From positions 62,001 to 126,000 of the forward strand of contig NZ_JAELXV010000001.1 of NCBI RefSeq assembly GCF_016427535.1: a stretch of 64,000 nt of DNA. Direction: 5' to 3'. Shown in pieces: positions 1 through 7,586 of the stretch. This DNA is from Hymenobacter sp. BT559. GTDB lineage: Bacteria; Bacteroidota; Bacteroidia; Cytophagales; Hymenobacteraceae. The notes below the pieces were generated by a model, which was not told where the DNA came from, did not search any database, and saw only the letters and a list, made by a program, of their open reading frames with translations. The position numbers were made by a program, and so were the translations under genes. Within the stretch, counting starts at the first letter, position 1. Every line of letters begins with the position of its first letter.

Positions 1-2
1 AG

Positions 3-284
3 ACGGGTGGGGCAGATATTGTGGTGGTGAAAGTGGTAGAAAGCTATGGGCTACTACAAGTCCATATTGCCCGTGCAGGTAGCAAGCCAGAACTGCGCGA
101 GTTCGGTTTCAAGCAGCTGAAAGAGAAAGGCGAAACCAACTTCTTTAATGGAAGTGCCGAATACACACGCAGCTTATTAGTAGAGCTAGCCCAGCAAGGG
201 TACATCCTTACAACTACCTACCCTGGCAGTGGCAATGGTGGTCCTGCTGGACCCACAACCCTTATATTCACAAAGCGACAGTAA
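3..284 (+). CDS. Hypothetical protein, probably the C-terminal end of a gene cut by the window edge
   Basis: The reading frame is open from the first bases of the window to a TAA stop at 284, so this may be the tail of a longer protein; a GTG at 21 could also be a start, giving 87 residues. The visible part has a mixed alpha/beta look, with a short beta-like opening, an FGFKQLKEKGE segment, a helix around YTRSLLVELAQQGY and a Gly/Pro-rich loop before TLIFTKRQ. No signal peptide or membrane segment is present. I do not recognise the family. It is followed after 54 bases by a small membrane-protein gene on the same strand. Confidence 0.5.
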   Translation, partial: TGGADIVVVKVVESYGLLQVHIARAGSKPELREFGFKQLKEKGETNFFNGSAEYTRSLLVELAQQGYILTTTYPGSGNGGPAGPTTLIFTKRQ

Positions 285-338
285 GGAGGGCTGGTTGACA
301 TCGACTCGGGCGGCGGTGCGCAGCATTAGTTTAGCGGG

Positions 339-527
339 ATGAAAGACCGTAGAAGTGTATGGCTCATAGTAATGCTGCTAGTCGGGTTCCCCGTCGGGGC
401 CTACGCGCTTGATATAAGCGGGACTATTGGTATTCTCTTCGAGGTTCTTGCAATGGCCTTGCTGCCGGTTTTTGTGCTCATATTGGCTATAGGCCTGATT
501 TACAAGTTTGTTAAAAAGAAGGGCTAG
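339..527 (+). CDS. Small two-helix membrane protein (62 aa)
   Basis: Unrecognised short protein. It has a basic start (MKDRRS), a hydrophobic helix at about residues 7-23, a short polar turn (LDISG), a second long hydrophobic helix at about 30-55 and a basic end (KFVKKKG), so it should sit in the inner membrane with both ends in the cytoplasm. The first helix could instead be read as a signal peptide. A -7-like box (TAGTTTAG, 327-334, one mismatch to TAnnTTTG) lies four bases before the ATG, the same geometry as in the next three small genes. Function unknown. Confidence 0.5.
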   Translation: MKDRRSVWLIVMLLVGFPVGAYALDISGTIGILFEVLAMALLPVFVLILAIGLIYKFVKKKG

Positions 528-563
528 TGATTCTCGGGAGGCAGTGCACAGCAGTAGCCGATG

Positions 564-571
564 TAATTTTG
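564..571 (+). promoter_or_regulatory. Bacteroidota -7 promoter box immediately upstream of a start codon
   Basis: TAATTTTG matches the Bacteroidota -7 consensus TAnnTTTG exactly and lies four bases before the GTG at 576. No clear TTG appears about 20 bases upstream, so only half of the promoter is visible. If used, transcription would begin at or next to the start codon and the message would be leaderless. Confidence 0.4.
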
Positions 572-575
572 GGCT

Positions 576-791
576 GTGCCCTTGACGCTTCTGCTTTCTG
601 CATCTAATGCAATCGCCATCCCCTTTTACTGGGCGCTCGCCATCGTAGCAGTAGTGGTAGGCTTTGTGGCGTTCGCCAACTGGCTACTTAAGCGGGTCTT
701 CTTGGGCAACATGATAAAGCTTCTGTTCTGGTTGATGGTGGCGGGCACTGTTGTTGGCGCTATCGCAATCGGGCTGGATGCGCTGCTGTAG
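576..791 (+). CDS. Small two-helix membrane protein (71 aa)
   Basis: Unrecognised. The product has two long hydrophobic helices (about residues 15-36 and 46-68) separated by a short basic stretch (LLKRVFLGNM), a plan shared with the neighbouring small genes. The GTG start is chosen because it is the first start after the -7 box at 564; no Shine-Dalgarno sequence is obvious. The downstream spacer (792-851) can be read on the minus strand as the start of another short ORF, but that ORF then runs antisense through this gene and is not called. Confidence 0.45.
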   Translation: MPLTLLLSASNAIAIPFYWALAIVAVVVGFVAFANWLLKRVFLGNMIKLLFWLMVAGTVVGAIAIGLDALL

Positions 792-855
792 CTGGTCGAG
801 GTAGTCGGCTATTTCGCCAGCCGACACAGCGGGGGCATCGTAGGGGCTCATCAGT

Positions 856-863
856 TACTTTTG
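856..863 (+). promoter_or_regulatory. -7 promoter box immediately upstream of a start codon
   Basis: TACTTTTG fits TAnnTTTG and ends three bases before the ATG at 867. No convincing -33 TTG is seen. It repeats the arrangement at 564 and 1213. Confidence 0.35.
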
Positions 864-866
864 AAG

Positions 867-1094
867 ATGCCTTGTGCTCCCCTGCTTTCGCCTATTATCA
901 ACGGCTCGCTAGTGGGACCGGTACTCGCCGGACTGGCACTGGTGTTGCTGTTTCCCGCCGCGGGGTTGTTGCTGCTACGCGGGGGTATCAGGTTACTGCG
1001 CGACGGGCATAAAGGCACTGGCACCTTAGCGCTCATGATGGGCCTAGGGTTTTTGCTATTCATATGCTGGTTCCTGAAGGAATTTCTGCGCTAG
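867..1094 (+). CDS. Small two-helix membrane protein (75 aa)
   Basis: Unrecognised. Two hydrophobic helices (about residues 14-33 and 51-72) flank a basic loop with the pattern GGIRLLRDGHKG. The loop resembles the GIQILLRDED loop of the gene at 1225, suggesting distant paralogues. The ATG at 867 is preferred over a TTG at 861 because the latter overlaps the -7 box. Its 3' end overlaps a possible minus-strand microprotein. Function unknown. Confidence 0.45.
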   Translation: MPCAPLLSPIINGSLVGPVLAGLALVLLFPAAGLLLLRGGIRLLRDGHKGTGTLALMMGLGFLLFICWFLKEFLR

Positions 1095-1203
1095 CATCCT
1101 GGGTGGGGTCCATCGGGGGCCAGTGGCACCGCCAGCAGTGGTGGTAAATGCTCAGCACTTCACCGCAGTTGGTGCACTGGGTGTCTGGGTTGGGGGTAGG
1201 CAT
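1060..1203 (-). CDS. Possible zinc-binding microprotein (47 aa)
   Basis: This short minus-strand ORF fills the gap between two plus-strand small genes and overlaps the end of the first by 35 bases. It starts at ATG (1203) and stops at TGA (1060). The product contains two CxxC pairs, CTNC at residues 9-12 and CWRC at residues 22-25, with histidines beside the second pair, the spacing expected of a small zinc knuckle or ribbon. The motif and the exact fit to the spacer argue for a real gene; the short length and overlap argue for caution. No promoter box was recognised. Confidence 0.35.
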   Translation of the reverse strand: MPTPNPDTQCTNCGEVLSIYHHCWRCHWPPMDPTQDASAEIPSGTSI

Positions 1204-1220
1204 GGGGTGAAGTAATTTTG
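1190..1220 (+). promoter_or_regulatory. Complete Bacteroidota-type promoter (TTG / TAATTTTG)
   Basis: TTG at 1190-1192 and TAATTTTG at 1213-1220 are separated by 20 bases, close to the spacing known for the Bacteroidota -33/-7 promoter. The -7 box ends four bases before the ATG at 1225, so the transcript would be nearly or fully leaderless. Confidence 0.5.
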
Positions 1221-1224
1221 AGCT

Positions 1225-1440
1225 ATGCTGTTGACCCTCTTGCTAGTAGAGAATCCGCTGTCGTATAAGTATGCGCCTGTCGGGCTGCTCTTGCTCATGC
1301 TGCTATTCCTTTTGCTAGAGGTGTGGGGCATTCAAATACTCTTGCGAGACGAGGACCCTACTCGGGTGAGAGGCATACTACTAATGGTGGCTGGGGTGGT
1401 ACTCCCACAGCTGTTGTATGAGTGGCTGCTCGGTAGTTGA
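1225..1440 (+). CDS. Small two-helix membrane protein (71 aa)
   Basis: Unrecognised. A first hydrophobic helix spans about residues 17-33, followed by a charged loop (GIQILLRDEDPTRVRG) and a second helix at about 49-66. The loop is similar in position and pattern to that of the gene at 867, so the two are probably related. The start is fixed by a complete promoter whose -7 box ends four bases upstream. It is the last of the row of small genes; 260 AT-rich bases without a gene follow. Confidence 0.5.
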   Translation: MLLTLLLVENPLSYKYAPVGLLLLMLLFLLLEVWGIQILLRDEDPTRVRGILLMVAGVVLPQLLYEWLLGS

Positions 1441-1699
1441 CTTGGGGTGACGGGTGGCACGGGCTATAGCTTCAACTAGGCTAAGGCTTGGCTCAACTCA
1501 CTGCGCATTTAGTGCTATTTCGGCAGTTGAGTGATGTAGAAAATTCATTTCGTGACGCCCACTATGCGTCTTTTCGCTCGGCATTAATAGCAGCAAAGGA
1601 CATTGTGTTAATATAATAATTAGTTGTTTAACTCAGTATATAATATCTTGTGCGCTAATAAGTACGCATCTTTTTATTCTGCCCTTCTATCTACTATTT

Positions 1700-2200
1700 A
1701 TGCAATTGCAACTGCTTAATACCACCTCTTGTCTGGCTATTTACTACGACGCACGTTATAACGGGCTTTACCTAGAATGGAGGGGGAACCTCTTGCTACC
1801 CGCCATGCAGGAGGCCTGTGTTGCGGTGGCACAATGCTATCTCACGCGTCCTTACGCCCGCATTCTGAATAGTAATCTCCAAGTGGCCGCGGTTGGAGAA
1901 CGGGTAGGGACCTGGTTAGAAGAGGAGTTCTTGCCCTACCTAGCACTAGTGGGGGTGGAGCAGGTAGCCTGGGTAAGCGCGCCTTTCTTGGCTGGCCGCC
2001 AAGCGCAGACCGTGGTCAACCGGCTACCGACGCTAGTCATCAACTTATTCTACACAGCTGAAGAAGCCGCCGCCTGGTTGCAGCAACCGTACGCGGCGCA
2101 AGTAGAAAGCCAGCTCTTGCCGTCTTGGCAGCTGGCTACCCAAGTCCGGCTGGCGCAGGGTGTACAGGCCTTTCGGCAGGAGGCGCGGCTCGTACAATAA
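1700..2200 (+). CDS. SpoIIAA-like (STAS/SEC14-fold) domain protein, function unknown
   Basis: A 166-residue soluble protein. The opening pattern (beta strand, YDARYNGLYLEWRGN, then a helix and a strand ending ARILNSN, then W) resembles the small SpoIIAA-like proteins common in Hymenobacter-type genomes, in which a beta strand with a conserved Trp is followed by helix-strand repeats. It lacks a signal peptide and membrane segments. Such domains usually mediate protein contacts or bind small hydrophobic molecules, but nothing here identifies a partner. The gene stands alone between an AT-rich region and a terminator. The family call is by pattern recognition only. Confidence 0.55.
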   Translation: MQLQLLNTTSCLAIYYDARYNGLYLEWRGNLLLPAMQEACVAVAQCYLTRPYARILNSNLQVAAVGERVGTWLEEEFLPYLALVGVEQVAWVSAPFLAGRQAQTVVNRLPTLVINLFYTAEEAAAWLQQPYAAQVESQLLPSWQLATQVRLAQGVQAFRQEARLVQ

Positions 2201-2686
2201 GAAGTGCAGCACCTACAGCATCAAGTAGGGCGAAAACAATTGGCATCTACCTGAGCCTAAGTTATTGCACTTGCCCTTTTCCTGCTCCTCTGCAACTGCT
2301 CTCATGAAGTACCTGCATCTCCACTGAAAAGGCCCTGGGCAGTATTGCTCAGGGCCTTTTTTCGTCTAGACATGTTACCAACTATTAGGCGCATCTTATT
2401 GTGCTACTGTGAACAACTCACGGCCTACCTTGTAGAACAATAGGATAGCGCAAGCTGCCAGGCAGGCCTTACAGAAGTTTGATGGGGCTGTGCAGCGGAC
2501 CCGCTAGCAAAAGGTCTAGCGGAAAATTACGTTTCGGCTGATTTATGAAATTTAAATGAAGAATGAGCGTTGCATACTAGCTCCAGCCTTCGTTGAGCGC
2601 ATCCTACAAGTTGAAGGACCAACAGTTGTTTGACTGTTGTGCTAACAAGACAATAATTTGATTCTAAATTATATACTTTTTGCTTT
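2201..2686. other. Intergenic region without a supported gene
   Basis: Apart from the terminator at 2327-2363, this 486-base stretch shows no convincing coding sequence. Short frames over its ends are shadows of the flanking genes. The last 60 bases are AT-rich and presumably hold the promoter of the large secreted protein. Confidence 0.6.
2327..2363 (+). terminator. Rho-independent terminator
   Basis: The sequence AAAAGGCCCTG and the downstream CAGGGCCTTTTTT form a GC-rich stem with a short loop and a T run, about 130 bases after the 1700-2200 gene. The A run on the other side lets it work in both directions. Confidence 0.85.
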
Positions 2687-5653
2687 ATGCCCTCTTTTTC
2701 CTCTCCACAGTGGGTTGGCCGGTACCAGTTGTGGCTTTGGGCCATGCTACTGGCTGGGCTAGTGCTGATGCTACCTAGGGCTGCGCACGCGTCGCACCTA
2801 CGGGCTGGCGATATTCAGGCCAAGGTGGACACGACGCCCACCCGTAACCCAAACCGGATTTTCTTTAAGCTTACGCTCTACCGCGATTCAAGCCCTGGTA
2901 ACGCAGAGCAGAAAGAGGCAACCCTTTTCTTCGGCGATGGCAAGCGCAGCGATGTTATTCAGCAGACTAGCGAAGTCACCGTTGCTCCGCAAACGACGCG
3001 GATAATCTTCTATTTCGAGCATACCTACCCGGGGTCGGGCAGCTATACCGCGAGCTTTATTGAGGCGAACCGCCCTAGGGGGGTGGTAAACATGACGGCT
3101 TCGGATACGCAGACGTTTTACCTCAGTACCGTTATCACCATTGACCCTGGCCTAGGTGCCAACCGGTTACCAGTACTGCGGGCCCCGGCCATCGACCGGG
3201 CGGCGGCGGGCCAGGTGTTCTTGCACAACCCAGCTGCCTACGATGCCGATGGCGACTCCTTGGCTTTCCGGCGGATGTACAGCCAGCGGTCGCTGACGTA
3301 TACCAATGTGAGTGCGCTGCCGGCCACGTATACCCCCGACCACGTGATATGCGCTGGTTTTCAGTATCCGAATAGCCAAGCTTATAGCGTAGGGGCGCAG
3401 CGGCCGGTTCAGGTATCCTTTAAGGATAATAACGGCGTAGAACTGGCGCAGATTGGCGACACGGCTACTTTTCAAATGAATGCCCGCACGGGCCAGATAG
3501 TCTGGAACGCTCCGCTGCGCTTGGGTACTTACAACGTTGCTTTTATAGTAGAGGAGTGGCGAAAGAACCCCCTAGGTGCCTACATCAAGCGCGGAGAAGT
3601 GCTGCGCGACATGCAGATAATAGTATCGGCGACTACTAACCTGCGCCCCACTATTACCATTCCGCAGGACACGTGTGTGGTGGCGGGCACCGTGCTGAGT
3701 AAAAGCGTAACCGCAGTAGATGGCAGTGGCCCTGGCTCACCGGCCACGGCGGTGCAGCTTATGGCTTATGGGGGGCCGCTGCCCCCGGCCACCTTTACCC
3801 AGACCACCCAGGGCCCACCGCGGGCGGTGGGCCGGTTTACCTGGGCTACGCAGTGCGAAAACATCGCCAACCAGCCTTACATAGTGGTGTTTAAGGCGCA
3901 GGATACTCCGCCCGTCACCTCGGCCGACCAGTCGCTAATAGACGAGAAAGCGTGGCGCGTGACCGTAGTAGGCCCGCCGCCAACCAACCTGCGCGCGCAG
4001 CCCTTGGCTGGCGAGCGGGTGCTGCTAACGTGGGACCGCTACCCGTGCCTGACGTCTAGCCAGCCCGGCGTGCTGCCCACTATCCAGATTTACCGGCGCG
4101 AGAACTGCTATCCGTTTACCCCAAGCGCTTGCGAAACGGGGATTCCGGCGGCGGCAGGCTACACGCGCATTGCCAGCGTGCCGGCCAACCTGACGGCCTA
4201 CACCGACGATAATGGCGGCGCGGGCCTGCCGCGGGGCCGTACTTATTCGTACCGCATCTACGTCACGTTTCCGCTGCCGGCGGGCGGGGCCAGTCTGGCC
4301 TCAAACGAGGCGTGCCTAACCCTTTCGGGCCGTTCGGCGCAGCTCACCAACGTGGATATACTAACGACGGCGGCCACCAACGGGCAGATTGCCATTAAGT
4401 GGACGCAGCCGCGTCCTAATGCGGGTGGCAGCTTTAACGCGCCCCTAGGGTACCGCCTGAGCCGCAGCGCCACCGGAGCCGCTCCTTTTACGCTGGTAAC
4501 CACCAAAACCAGTCTGGCCGACACTACCTATGTAGACAGCGACCCCACGCTGAACACCCAGGATGTGCAGTACACTTACCAGCTGGTTTTCTTTAGCGCG
4601 GCCGCCCCGCAGCCGGGCAGCGCCGAAACCACTGAGACCTCGCAGCTAGCCAGCAGCGTGCGCCTGCGCCTGGTGCCCGATGGCAACGCGGGCCTAAACA
4701 CGCTGACCTGGACCTACCAGGTGCCGTGGGACAACAGCGCCCGGCCCACGCTCATTTTCCGCCGCACGGGTAGTGCTAACACGGGGCCCTACACCCAAGT
4801 CGCTACGCTTACGCCCGGCGCCGGGGCCACCAGCGCCACGTACACCGACCGTGGCCTTACCAAAGGCGAAACGTACTGTTACTACGTGCAAACGAATGGT
4901 CAGTACGCTACGCCGTCCAACTCGCTCGGTCAGCCAATCCTGACCAACCTACTCAACCGCAGCCAACAGCAATGCGCTGTGCTCATCCCTACACCTTGCA
5001 CGCCGGTGCTGACCGTCGCGCCCATCAACTGCGACAGCTTGGCGGACCTCGACCAGCGAGATTCGAATTTTAACTTTGCTGCTCAGCGCTATCAGAACCG
5101 CTTGCGCTGGACCCTAGGTAACACGCCGGACGGCTGTAGCTCGGACGTGGCGTATTTCCGCATCTACTACCGCCCCACCCCGGAGGGCGCCTTTATCCTC
5201 ATCGACTCGACCACGCAGTATACTTATCTGCACCAGGTGCCGCTGAACCCGGCCGGCAACACGGGCGGGGCGGGCTGCTACGTGGTGCAGGCCGTGAACG
5301 CGGCCAAGGTGCGCAGCGCTCTGAGCAACGTGGCTTGCCAGGACAACTGCGTATTCTTCCTGTTGCCCAACATCTTCACTCCCAACGGGGACGAGCTCAA
5401 CGAGAAGTTCCGGCCCAAAACGGCCAGCCCCATCGTGCGCACCCACATCCAGATTTTCAACCGCTGGGGCCGCAAGGTGTACGAGAGCGACCGGGACCCC
5501 TACATCAACTGGGACGGCGGCGGCCCGCTCAGCGAGGCAGGGGCCAGCGGCAAGGTGTCCAACGGCCTCTACTATTACCTGGCCGAGGTTGAATTTGCGG
5601 ACTTTGCCGCTACCAAGCGCACTTACAAGGGCTGGGTAGAAGTGGCCCGCTAA
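2687..5653 (+). CDS. Large secreted protein with T9SS type B sorting domain (gliding-associated C-terminal domain)
   Basis: A 988-residue exported protein. Residues 1-35 form a signal peptide (hydrophobic run ending AAHA) followed by SHLRAGDI, an opening common to this family. The centre holds several immunoglobulin or fibronectin III-like repeats, visible as LLTWDRYPC (about 435), IAIKWTQPRP (about 565), LNTLTWTYQ (about 665) and NRLRWTLG (about 805). The last 95 residues carry the hallmark IFTPNGDELNE, FNRWGRKVYES and a final GLYYYLAEV...YKGWVEV, the CHU_C / type B C-terminal signal for export by the type IX secretion system. It is probably a surface or matrix adhesin. It is monocistronic with AT-rich flanks. 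Confidence 0.9.
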   Translation: MPSFSSPQWVGRYQLWLWAMLLAGLVLMLPRAAHASHLRAGDIQAKVDTTPTRNPNRIFFKLTLYRDSSPGNAEQKEATLFFGDGKRSDVIQQTSEVTVAPQTTRIIFYFEHTYPGSGSYTASFIEANRPRGVVNMTASDTQTFYLSTVITIDPGLGANRLPVLRAPAIDRAAAGQVFLHNPAAYDADGDSLAFRRMYSQRSLTYTNVSALPATYTPDHVICAGFQYPNSQAYSVGAQRPVQVSFKDNNGVELAQIGDTATFQMNARTGQIVWNAPLRLGTYNVAFIVEEWRKNPLGAYIKRGEVLRDMQIIVSATTNLRPTITIPQDTCVVAGTVLSKSVTAVDGSGPGSPATAVQLMAYGGPLPPATFTQTTQGPPRAVGRFTWATQCENIANQPYIVVFKAQDTPPVTSADQSLIDEKAWRVTVVGPPPTNLRAQPLAGERVLLTWDRYPCLTSSQPGVLPTIQIYRRENCYPFTPSACETGIPAAAGYTRIASVPANLTAYTDDNGGAGLPRGRTYSYRIYVTFPLPAGGASLASNEACLTLSGRSAQLTNVDILTTAATNGQIAIKWTQPRPNAGGSFNAPLGYRLSRSATGAAPFTLVTTKTSLADTTYVDSDPTLNTQDVQYTYQLVFFSAAAPQPGSAETTETSQLASSVRLRLVPDGNAGLNTLTWTYQVPWDNSARPTLIFRRTGSANTGPYTQVATLTPGAGATSATYTDRGLTKGETYCYYVQTNGQYATPSNSLGQPILTNLLNRSQQQCAVLIPTPCTPVLTVAPINCDSLADLDQRDSNFNFAAQRYQNRLRWTLGNTPDGCSSDVAYFRIYYRPTPEGAFILIDSTTQYTYLHQVPLNPAGNTGGAGCYVVQAVNAAKVRSALSNVACQDNCVFFLLPNIFTPNGDELNEKFRPKTASPIVRTHIQIFNRWGRKVYESDRDPYINWDGGGPLSEAGASGKVSNGLYYYLAEVEFADFAATKRTYKGWVEVAR

Positions 5654-5875
5654 GAAAGTCAAAGAAATTTCACATAAGGTTGGACAATATGTAAATGATT
5701 GTATAATAGAGGTTTGTCATTCGGTAATTCCATGGGCTACTGGCTTACTTTAGCTTTCCTCATTAGAAATTCATGGACCAAATGAGGTGGTTCTCGTAAA
5801 AAAGGCCGTGTCGAGCTAGCCTAGGCGGCTTGGCAAGACGTCTTTTTTCGTCCCCTCCTTATCCTGAATTCACGT

Positions 5876-6295
5876 ATGAAAACCACTGCATTTGCCTTCG
5901 CCGCCCTGCTCGGGCTAGGTCTAAGCACCACCGCCTTCGCCCAAACTGTGCCTGTAGCGCCGGGCGCTACCCCCGTGCCTACCGCCCCGGGTGCAATGAC
6001 CCCAGGCCAGCCGGGCGTGGTTAGCGGCACTACTAGCGGCGCCGTACCCAATAGCACTATGAATGGCACCCTGACTACGCCCGGCACGGTACCCGCCGGC
6101 GTAACTACTCCTGCTGGTGTTACGCCGGTAGGTACCGTGCCAGGCACCCTTAACTCGTCGGGTACGACCACCGTACCGAATGCTACGCTCGATGCTACTC
6201 GCCCAGCCGGTGCCGTACCCGTGACGCCGGGCGCCACGCGCCGCACTACTACGGGCAGCCGCACCAACACCACTACCAAAACCGTGCGCCCCTAG
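5876..6295 (+). CDS. Small secreted Thr/Pro/Gly/Val-rich protein (139 aa)
   Basis: A clear signal peptide (MKTTAFAFAALLGLGLSTTAFA, cleavage before QT) is followed by about 115 residues of low-complexity sequence rich in T, P, G, V and A with repeated PGT, PAG and TTP units, and a basic end (TRRTTTGSRTN...KTVRP). No cysteine is present and no fold is evident; it should be an extended periplasmic or extracellular polypeptide. The TAG stop lies inside a CCTAGG palindrome and a long terminator follows. It is the first of three neighbouring secreted proteins that all mature at a Q-T junction. Confidence 0.65.
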   Translation: MKTTAFAFAALLGLGLSTTAFAQTVPVAPGATPVPTAPGAMTPGQPGVVSGTTSGAVPNSTMNGTLTTPGTVPAGVTTPAGVTPVGTVPGTLNSSGTTTVPNATLDATRPAGAVPVTPGATRRTTTGSRTNTTTKTVRP

Positions 6296-6310
6296 GTAGC
6301 ATCCATTGGT

Positions 6311-6370
6311 TAATAAGCTATAAAAAGGCCCGGTTGCGCTAGTGCAGCCGGGCCTTTTTATAGCTTATTA
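6311..6370 (+). terminator. Long bidirectional hairpin terminator
   Basis: Arms 6311-6337 and 6344-6370 are complementary over 27 bases with a single G-T pair, with a six-base loop. The stem includes AAAAAGGCCCGG and its complement followed by a T run, so it can end transcription on either strand. Confidence 0.9.
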
Positions 6371-6521
6371 ATATCCTGTTAAGTATAAGTTAAGTGATTT
6401 ATTTCTAACAAAATCTTGGCTTATGGTAGCCCTTAAGCAACCTACTACCGTATACGGCCTGCAACTAAGCGGCTGCCTATTGCAAGCTGCTTTACCCACC
6501 CACTTTTAAATCGCTATTACC

Positions 6522-6887
6522 ATGAAAACCACCAAGCTTTTCCTGACCGCCGCCTGCGCTTTTTGTTTGAGCACTGTAGCTTTTGCCCAAACTACGCCGA
6601 CCACCACTACCACACCAGGTAGCTCGACTGGCACCATGCAGAGCGGCACCACCAGCGGCACGATGCAGAGCGGCACCACTTCGGGTACCACTGGCACTAT
6701 GCAGAGCGGTACTATGCAAAATGGCACCACCAGCGGCACGATGCAGAATGGCACCATGAACCAGGGCAACATGAACGGCACTGGCACGATGGACGGCACC
6801 GGCAAAATGGACCGTAAAACTAAGATGAACAACCGCAAAGCCACGCGGAAAACCAAAACGACGACCACGGCCCCCAGCACCATGTAG
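6522..6887 (+). CDS. Small secreted repeat protein with GTMQSGTTS units (121 aa)
   Basis: A signal peptide (MKTTKLFLTAACAFCLSTVAFA, cleavage before QT) precedes a tandem repeat built from GTMQSGTTS / GTMQNGTTS units (about residues 37-85), then a basic tail rich in K, R and T (KMDRKTKMNNRKATRKTKT). The repeat is also visible in the DNA, so copy number may vary between strains. Unusually rich in Met for a secreted protein. Same layout as its upstream and downstream neighbours: signal peptide, Q-T mature end, low complexity, own terminator. Function unknown. Confidence 0.65.
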   Translation: MKTTKLFLTAACAFCLSTVAFAQTTPTTTTTPGSSTGTMQSGTTSGTMQSGTTSGTTGTMQSGTMQNGTTSGTMQNGTMNQGNMNGTGTMDGTGKMDRKTKMNNRKATRKTKTTTTAPSTM

Positions 6888-6912
6888 TCCGTTGGCGTAG
6901 CCAAAAACCTAT

Positions 6913-6948
6913 AAAAGGCCGGCCACCTGCAGAGGTGGCCGGCCTTTT
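6913..6948 (+). terminator. Hairpin terminator
   Basis: Perfect 16-base arms (6913-6928 and 6933-6948) around a four-base loop, flanked by A and T runs. It ends the transcript of the Met/Thr-rich secreted protein. Confidence 0.9.
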
Positions 6949-7078
6949 GCGTAAATACTTATTTTAAAGAACGTTGTGGTGTCAAATGCGTATAATGAAT
7001 AGCCCTAAGAGCTACGGTGTTGCTTGGCGACCCTAGGGAAGGAAAATCATTAAAATCCGACGCATTTACGCTGCTACT

Positions 7079-7504
7079 ATGAAAACCCTACTACTCCTGC
7101 TGGCCCTAGGTGCCGCCCCCGCACTGGTGCAGGCCCAAACGGTGCCCTTCGACCCTTCGGCTCCCATGCGGGGCGGGGCCCAAAACCAAACTTCGGTACC
7201 ACCCGTGAATCCGGCGCTTAACCAAAGCACTATTCAGGGTCCCACCCAGGTGCAACGCACGCTTACCAGCAACGACGCCCAGCCCAGCCGCCTGCCCATC
7301 GACTCGACCCCGCTGGCGGGCACGCCCGAGCTATCGCCCAATAGCGTGCCCGACGTGCGCGAGCAGCCCCTCATACCGATGCAGCGCGGTCGCCAGTCGA
7401 GCGACGTAGTGCCCACGCGCAGCCGCGTTTCCAATTCGAGCAATGTGCTGCAGAATTACCGCCGCCCAGCCCAGGCGCCCCTTACGCCAGCCGGCCCCTA
7501 TTAA
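7079..7504 (+). CDS. Small secreted protein, Pro/Ser/Gln-rich (141 aa)
   Basis: A signal peptide (MKTLLLLLALGAAPALVQA, cleavage before QT) is followed by about 120 disordered residues rich in P, S, Q, N and R without a recognisable domain. Short elements such as SNSSNVLQNYRRP near the end may be helical. It is less repetitive than the two preceding secreted proteins but shares the signal peptide style and the AQTVP maturation site. It ends in a perfect hairpin shared with a convergent gene. Function unknown. Confidence 0.65.
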   Translation: MKTLLLLLALGAAPALVQAQTVPFDPSAPMRGGAQNQTSVPPVNPALNQSTIQGPTQVQRTLTSNDAQPSRLPIDSTPLAGTPELSPNSVPDVREQPLIPMQRGRQSSDVVPTRSRVSNSSNVLQNYRRPAQAPLTPAGPY

Positions 7505-7516
7505 GCTAGGCTAGTT

Positions 7517-7566
7517 ACAGCTAAAAGCCCCGCTTGCCAGTGCTGGCAAGCGGGGCTTTTAGCTGT
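7517..7566. terminator. Perfect convergent terminator
   Basis: Arms 7517-7540 and 7543-7566 are perfectly complementary over 24 bases with a two-base loop. It lies between the plus-strand secreted protein and the minus-strand gene ending at 7587 and has A and T runs in the stem, so it can serve both. Confidence 0.9.
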
Positions 7567-7586
7567 AGGCTGCTGAAGAGTGGTGG

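Noticed and set aside
665..851. Minus-strand ORF of about 55 codons starting in the 792-851 spacer
   Set aside because: Its first 24 residues look plausible but the rest runs antisense through a small membrane gene and no motif supports it.
851..1063. 70-codon minus-strand frame over the third small membrane gene
   Set aside because: Pro/Ser/Asn-rich shadow with no motif; the plus-strand frame has a clear membrane-protein pattern and promoter box.
2527..2745. 72-codon minus-strand frame in front of the large secreted protein
   Set aside because: It overlaps the signal-peptide coding region and its AT-rich leader; no domain or start signal.
5114..5662. 182-codon frame on the minus strand
   Set aside because: It lies fully antisense to the type B sorting domain and FN3 region of the 988-residue protein; its Val/Ala/Gly-rich translation is a typical shadow of GC-rich sequence.
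6620..6780. Regular repeats that might suggest a CRISPR array
   Set aside because: The repeats are in frame and encode the GTMQSGTTS units; there are no unique spacers of constant length.
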